Of a stretch of DNA of 14,882 nucleotides, positions 11,935 to 14,882 are shown in pieces. The stretch covers positions 176,180 through 191,061 of the forward strand of contig MU646771.1 in the NCBI GenBank assembly GCA_026770585.1, in the 5' to 3' direction. Within the stretch, counting starts at the first letter, position 1; every line of letters begins with the position of its first letter. Source of the stretch: Baffinella frigidus (lineage: Eukaryota > Cryptophyceae > Cryptomonadales > Baffinellaceae). A program made the translations under genes and the position numbers. The notes beneath the pieces are model-generated. The model had not been told where the DNA came from, ran no database searches, and worked only from the letters and a program-made list of their open reading frames with translations.

Positions 11935-12115
11935 GCCTGCCGCGCGAAAGTGGCCGTCACGCGAAAAGTGGCCTTCACGCGAAAAGGGGACGTCACGCAA
12001 AAAGTGGCCGCCACGCAAAAATTGGACGCAACACGAAAGTGGACGTCACGCGAAAAGTGCATCGCGTTGCCCATCGCTTTCGCGCGCCTGCCGCACCGTC
12101 ACGCGAAAAGTGGAC
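11935..12115. repeat. 18-bp array of GTCACGCGAAAAGTGGCC units
   Basis: CACGC-type units start at 11958, 11976, 11994 and 12012, exactly 18 bp apart, then become irregular (12032, 12047, about 12098). The start follows GCATCGCTTTCGCGTGCCTGCC-like words, and a second start with CGCGCGCCTGCCGCACC appears near 12080. Since 18 is a multiple of three, several frames stay open and give six-residue repeats. I regard these as spurious. Confidence 0.85.
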
Positions 12116-12149
12116 GATTTAGTGGACCCTTCTTTGCGTAAAGTTGCGC

Positions 12150-12202
12150 GTAGGAGGAACCGAAGTGACTTTTTGGGGGCTCACTTCGCACGCGCCTCCT
12201 AC
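12150..12202. repeat. Short inverted repeat
   Basis: GTAGGAGG...CGAAGTGA pairs with TCACTTCG...CCTCCTAC. The central words CGAAGTGACTTTTTGGGGG and CACGCGCCTCCT reappear at 12511-12592, linking the two segments. Confidence 0.7.
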
Positions 12203-12221
12203 AAAATATTGAGATGCATTA

Positions 12222-12417
12222 TAGAGCGGTTTTCGCATCTGTCGGCCACCCACCGATATGAAATTATGAACAAGGGCTCCAATTCCGGCAACTTTTGACG
12301 TGATTCTGAAGTTTTAGAGTTTTATTTTGTGATAAAAATGCCAAAGGTGGCCGGAATTGGAGCCCTTGTTCATAATTTCATATCGGTGGGTGGCCGACAG
12401 ATGCGAAAACCGCTCTA
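12222..12417. mobile_element. Foldback element P (78-bp arms, 75/78 match)
   Basis: Arms 12222-12299 and 12340-12417 are reverse complements with three mismatches, all at the inner end, and a 40-base AT-rich loop. Outer ends read TAGAGCGG...CCGCTCTA. No other copy occurs in the window. Minus- and plus-strand frames reading through the arms encode the same peptide twice only because of the symmetry. Confidence 0.85.
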
Positions 12418-12474
12418 CATCCTTCCCTGGTACAAAACAACAACTTTGAGGGGCCCGGTCAACCTTAGGGGAAA

Positions 12475-12585
12475 CCAAGTGACTTTTGGGGAGAAATGTC
12501 TTTTTGGGACGAAGTGACTTTTGGGGGAACGAGGTGTTGGGGGGAACGAAGTGACTTTCGGGGGGAAGTGACTTACTTGGCACGC
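12475..12585. repeat. About 18-bp array of CGAAGTGACTTTTGGGG units
   Basis: AAGTGACTTTT-like boxes start near 12477, 12495, 12512, 12532, 12549 and 12566, with steps of 17-20. The second and fourth are decayed. The box is a close relative of the AAAGTTGACTTT motif seen elsewhere. On the minus strand it reads as a Pro/Lys/Ser/Phe repeat, which I do not take as coding. Confidence 0.75.
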
Positions 12586-12850
12586 GCCTCCTGCAGCTTG
12601 GTGCGTGGATCTACTGTTGTTGATGGCGGCGCCTGTTGGAGCCATTTTTTAGTGCTCTTGGAGCCCTTTTCTTTGAAGCGTTGGAGCAACCGCTATCGAG
12701 GCAGCGAGTGGTAGTTTTCGCAGAGCCATTGTTCGCTGCAAGAACGGGATTAAAAAACGGGATTAAAAAACACGCGTGCGTATAGGCTGTGCCAGCCGCT
12801 GCCGAGCGAGAAGGGAACAGTCCATATAAACGTAATCCATAGGCCCTACC
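12586..12850. other. Non-coding stretch with a 14-bp duplication
   Basis: AACGGGATTAAAAA occurs twice in tandem at 12743-12770. The remaining sequence shows no gene or further repeat that I can recognise. Confidence 0.55.
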
Positions 12851-13035
12851 GTAGGGACATAGGGGGTTCCTACGAAAAAAGCCAAGGTCGATTTTCGACC
12901 GCTGCTCGAAGTTGAGGTCTGAAAAGGGGGTGAACCTGGGGCGGGCGCGGGCGTTTTTTGACCAGCTCCCCGTCCTCGTACAAAACGTTCATCTTCGTTC
13001 GCAGAATATCCGTAGGAACGACCCTATGTCCCTAC
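12851..13035. repeat. Inverted repeat enclosing coding remnant 1
   Basis: GTAGGGACATAGGGGGTTCC, extending to 12874, pairs with CGTAGGAACGACCCTATGTC and following bases at 13011-13035, apart from a small mismatch in the middle. The 136-bp interior contains the first copy of the MNVLYEDGELV peptide. CCTACCGTAGG words also flank both arms. Confidence 0.75.
12903..12995 (-). pseudogene. Decayed coding motif, copy 1 (MNVLYEDGELVKK type)
   Basis: Reading the minus strand from 12992 gives MNVLYEDGELVKKRPRPP and then QVHPLFRPQL. The same peptide is encoded at 13143-13251, 13328-13552 and, in part, 13718-13783. Comparison with copy 3 over 29 codons shows six silent and three replacement differences, which suggests past selection on protein sequence. 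I do not recognise the family. A VLYEDGE core loosely resembles small beta-barrel readers of the Tudor type, but this is only a resemblance. Confidence 0.45.
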
Positions 13036-13088
13036 GGATGGCCTACCGTAGGGTCATATGCGCTATCTGCGGGTGGGTTATTCACGGG

Positions 13089-13113
13089 ATCCCTTGGTAG
13101 TCCGCTGTGTGGG
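13089..13113. repeat. Stray unit start of the 58-bp satellite
   Basis: ATCCCTTGGTAGTCCGCTGTGTGGG matches the start of the 58-bp units at 2014-2265 at 22 of 25 positions. The remainder of the unit is not present. Confidence 0.6.
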
Positions 13114-13121
13114 AGAGCAAT

Positions 13122-13141
13122 AAAGAAGAAGAATATTGCCG
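13122..13141. repeat. 20-bp direct repeat with 13375-13396
   Basis: A run of AAGAAGAAG leads into AATATTGCCG here and again at 13375-13396. The two copies lie at the downstream ends of coding remnants 2 and 3 as read on the minus strand (within the frame of copy 3), suggesting they were duplicated with that unit. Confidence 0.6.
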
Positions 13142-13142
13142 G

Positions 13143-13251
13143 TCTGAAAGCGGGGTGAACCTGGGGCAAATTGGGGTGCAAAAAGGGGGTGCACCTGGGG
13201 TGGGCGCGTGCGCTTTTTGATCAACTCCCCGTCCTCGTACGTCACGTTCAT
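13143..13251 (-). pseudogene. Decayed coding motif, copy 2
   Basis: The minus strand from 13251 reads MNVTYEDGELIKKRTRPP and then QVHPLFAPQFAPGSP. Relative to copy 1 it has T for L and I for V, and the third bases of Val, Lys and Pro codons vary. A GGGGTGCACC / GGGGTGAACC duplication follows at lower coordinates. No start-to-stop frame of useful length exists. Confidence 0.45.
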
Positions 13252-13327
13252 CTCCTTACTTTACTCTACTTGACTTAACGCACCGAAATCAGGGTCTGAC
13301 GCCTACCACCGCTGGCACTGTCCACTG

Positions 13328-13552
13328 TCAAGTTGACCACTTTTCAAAAGGGTTTGATGGTGAAATTATCAGTAGAGAAGAAGAAGAATATTGCCGTAAA
13401 CTTAAGGCGTCCTGAGAGGGCTCGGACTCATGAGCCCTGAGAATAGTAAAGCATCGAAATTGAGGTCTGAAAAGGGGGTGGACTTGGGGTGGGCGCGTGC
13501 GCTTCTTGACCAGCTCCCCGTTCTCGTACAACACGTTCATCTTCTTGTACCC
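13328..13552 (-). pseudogene. Decayed coding motif, copy 3 (longest frame)
   Basis: From 13552 the minus strand reads GYKKMNVLYENGELVKKRTR, then PPQVHPLFRPQF, and stays open to a TGA at 13328. Upstream the frame meets a TAA within about ten codons, and the residues TTPGYKKM parallel TTGYKKM of copy 4. The tail after RPQF is Ser-rich and not shared. This is the best-preserved copy. It could be a true exon, but I see no convincing splice context. Confidence 0.45.
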
Positions 13553-13599
13553 TGGTGTAGTGTCTAGGGGTTAAGTCTTCATGGGTTGTGTTTCCTCGT

Positions 13600-13730
13600 G
13601 TAACAGTGGTCAAACCTCTTCATGGTCAAAACTCTCCATGGCAAAAAAAATATGGTCAAAACAACGGACGCAATAAGTCAACATAGCATGCTATAAGTCA
13701 ACACTCCGTGCGATAAGTCAACCGTCTCTG
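13600..13730. repeat. GGTCAAA and AAGTCAAC arrays
   Basis: Boxes of CATGGTCAAAACTCTCC type occur at 13604-13660, followed by ATAAGTCAAC at 13673, 13693 and 13713, exactly 20 bp apart. Seen on the minus strand these are GTTGACTTAT boxes, the same core motif as the 21-bp arrays. Confidence 0.75.
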
Positions 13731-13783
13731 TGGTTTTTGACTAGCTCCCCGTCCTCGTACAATACGTTCATCTTCTTGTACCC
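13718..13783 (-). pseudogene. Decayed coding motif, copy 4 (truncated)
   Basis: The minus strand reads GYKKMNVLYEDGELVKNHRD then G and a TGA at 13718. The frame is open upstream to a Met at 13951 (77 codons in all), but that upstream part is not shared with the other copies. The shared peptide stops where the GTCAAC array begins, so the array replaced the RTRPPQVHP tail. Confidence 0.4.
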
Positions 13784-14173
13784 TGTGGTCAAAAATTCAT
13801 GGTCAACCAGCGTTTTTTTTTCGTAGACGATGCCGAGGCGGGCCCGTGAAATCTCTTTTCGAGATTCAACTGTATGCCACGGCAGGTCATTGCTGGGAAT
13901 TTCAGAACGCAACGTTTCATTTCGTGGTACTAAATGGTACGTAGCCACCATCGATTTCGCAGCTACTCGTCGTTTCCACGTCCGACCCGAATACAGAATT
14001 TCGGATCCGGGTGCAATTTTTTAAAAAAGACTTGAAGCTGAAATTCCGACAAATGACCTGGCGTGGAACCGCGCCAGGCCCGTCCAAACCGTTCATTAGA
14101 ATATTTTTGAAACCTGGGTCCAAAAATGAAAGTGGAAATTGTTAAAATTTATTTGTCAAAAACCTGCCCAGCT
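13784..14173. other. Non-coding stretch with short hairpins
   Basis: GAAATCTC/GAGATTC near 13848-13866 and CCTGGCG/CGCCAGG at 14057-14078 are short stems. Open frames of 64-77 codons occur on both strands without recognisable domains. No gene is called. Confidence 0.5.
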
Positions 14174-14303
14174 TACCACGCCAGAGTGCAGGAAGGGGTT
14201 GAATTTTTTAAAACACCACAGGATGTGTTCTTTGACTTTTGAAAACCACTGCCGTGAGGGGAAATTGACTTTTGGCAACCCCTTCCAAGAATCTGGCGTG
14301 GTA
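14174..14303. repeat. Inverted repeat with TACCACGCCAGA ends
   Basis: Arms 14174-14200 and 14277-14303 match at 23 of 27 positions (TACCACGCCAGA and GGAAGGGGTT blocks). The interior contains TTTGACTTTTG and ATTGACTTTTGG boxes of the common motif. The nearby CCTGGCGTGG at 14057 shares the CCACGCCAG core. Confidence 0.65.
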
Positions 14304-14344
14304 GTCAACCGCCGGGTTTCACGGAATTGAGACGTTCTGGTTCC

Positions 14345-14476
14345 GTTTAGGGTTTAGGGTTTAGGGTTTAGGGTTTTAGGTTTGGGGTTTAGAGTTTAGG
14401 GTTTAGGGTTTAGGGTTTAGGGCTTAGGGTTTAGGGTTTAGGGTTTAGGGTTTAGGGTTTAGGGTTTAGGGTTTGG
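14345..14476 (+). repeat. TTTAGGG block, the most regular in the window
   Basis: Mostly exact TTTAGGG units with a few variants (TTTTAGG, TTTGGGG, CTTAGGG). The plus strand is G-rich, the same orientation as the other large blocks. Confidence 0.95.
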
Positions 14477-14535
14477 AGTAATAAGCACCTGACTCGTTTC
14501 GTGTGGTTGACTTTTCCGCAAAGAATAGCACGGCC
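14476..14535. repeat. End duplication 1, copy 1
   Basis: GAGTAATAAGCACCTGAC, CGTTTCGTGTGGTTGACTTT and TCCGCAAAGAATAGCACG recur in order at 14643-14698 with about one substitution per eight bases. Confidence 0.75.
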
Positions 14536-14642
14536 CGTCCCCACACCAACCCGGGTGTGTCCAACACCCCACGCAGTAGCCCCTCTAAAACATCCTGGTA
14601 CAAACGCTAAAATGCCGTGGTACAAATGAGTAGTAACGAGTA
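14536..14642. other. Short spacer with GGTACAAA words
   Basis: CCTGGTACAAACGC at 14594 and CGTGGTACAAATGAG at 14617 resemble the subterminal word of the GTTGACTAA elements. GAGTAGTAA is repeated in tandem at 14628-14646. ACCCGGGTGTGTCC is at 14548. Confidence 0.5.
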
Positions 14643-14700
14643 GTAATAAGAACCTGACACGTTTCGCGTGGTGGACTTCTCCGCGAAGAAGAGCACGCCA
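14643..14700. repeat. End duplication 1, copy 2
   Basis: Second copy of 14476-14535, reading GTAATAAGAACCTGACACG, TTTCGCGTGGTGGACTTC and CCGCGAAGAAGAGCACG. Confidence 0.75.
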
Positions 14701-14705
14701 TCTCC

Positions 14706-14751
14706 GTGTCTTCTGTTATTCCGGAACTCTCCTACGTAGATCTGGTTTGGG
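14706..14751. repeat. End duplication 2, copy 1
   Basis: GTCTTCTGTTATTCCGGAAC through CTCCTACGTAGATCTGGTTT recurs at 14833-14878. Between the copies lie TTTAGG- and TTTCTGG-like units. Confidence 0.75.
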
Positions 14752-14832
14752 TTTCAGGGTTTAGGTTTGGGGCGTAGGTTTTAGGGATTCTGGTTTCTGG
14801 TTTCTGGTTTGGAGTTTTCAGAAGTCGTCGCC

Positions 14833-14878
14833 TTGTCTTCTATTGTTCCGGAAATCTCCTACATAGATCTGGTTTGGG
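14833..14878. repeat. End duplication 2, copy 2
   Basis: GTCTTCTATTGTTCCGGAAA through CTCCTACATAGATCTGGTTT parallels 14706-14751 with a few substitutions and runs to the window end, so the repeat series probably continues beyond it. Confidence 0.75.
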
Positions 14879-14882
14879 GTTT

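Noticed and set aside
12636-12665. Dinoflagellate-type spliced leader (GAGCCATTTT words, also near 318-327)
   Set aside because: Only a GAGCCATTTT word is shared. The rest of the leader and a splice donor are not in place at either site.
14345-14476. Chromosome end
   Set aside because: The TTTAGGG block is regular, but non-telomeric duplicated sequence follows for 400 bp, so it is interstitial within this window.

Overview
The window looks like non-coding nuclear DNA from a eukaryote whose telomere-type repeat is TTTAGGG, most likely subtelomeric or another repeat-dense region. I cannot name the species. TTTAGGG repeats are known from plants, green algae and several alveolate or other algal lineages. 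The moderate GC content and the lack of recognisable plant transposons leave an alga or protist as my guess, and this is inference. No open frame longer than about 190 codons exists and none reads as a known protein, so I annotate no intact gene, tRNA or rRNA.

Layout. 1-600: TTTCGGG-type repeats, a dispersed 28-mer and a small element with GTTGACTAA ends. 600-1930: four large inverted repeats (foldbacks) back to back. 2014-2265: a 58-bp satellite. 2270-3600: dispersed repeats, TTTAGGG blocks and a 22-bp array. 3600-5000: hairpins, a 36-bp array, a 72-bp-arm foldback and the second copy of a hairpin-bearing repeat. 5100-6060: GTCAAC-rich repeats and facing telomere-type tracts. 6069-6675: AT-rich DNA cut by three GC-rich modules about 210-219 bp apart. 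6800-8630: short tandem repeats, an 18-bp-TIR element, a nested foldback, TGTAGGG arrays and a 21-bp-phased array. 8637-9285: a long degenerate TTTAGGG block. 9579-11590: foldbacks, half foldbacks and two twin phased arrays. 11596-12580: a tandem duplication carrying small TIR elements, an 18-bp array and another foldback. 12851-13783: four copies of a decayed coding motif on the minus strand. 13600-14882: GTCAA arrays, TTTAGGG repeats and end duplications.

Two themes stand out. First, inverted repeats are the main building block: at least nine long ones, some with arms matching 65/68 to 71/72, plus many short perfect hairpins. In one repeat family unrelated hairpins occupy the same two positions, and two foldbacks share a core but carry different arms. 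Second, a near-dyad motif, roughly AAAGTTGACTTT, recurs throughout and forms several arrays. Three of these have a spacing near 21 bp, and several start directly after CCTGCC. Traces of coding sequence are limited to an MNVLYEDGELVKK-type peptide (four copies) and a DLDNNGDG acidic peptide (two inverted copies). Both vary partly or wholly at synonymous positions.
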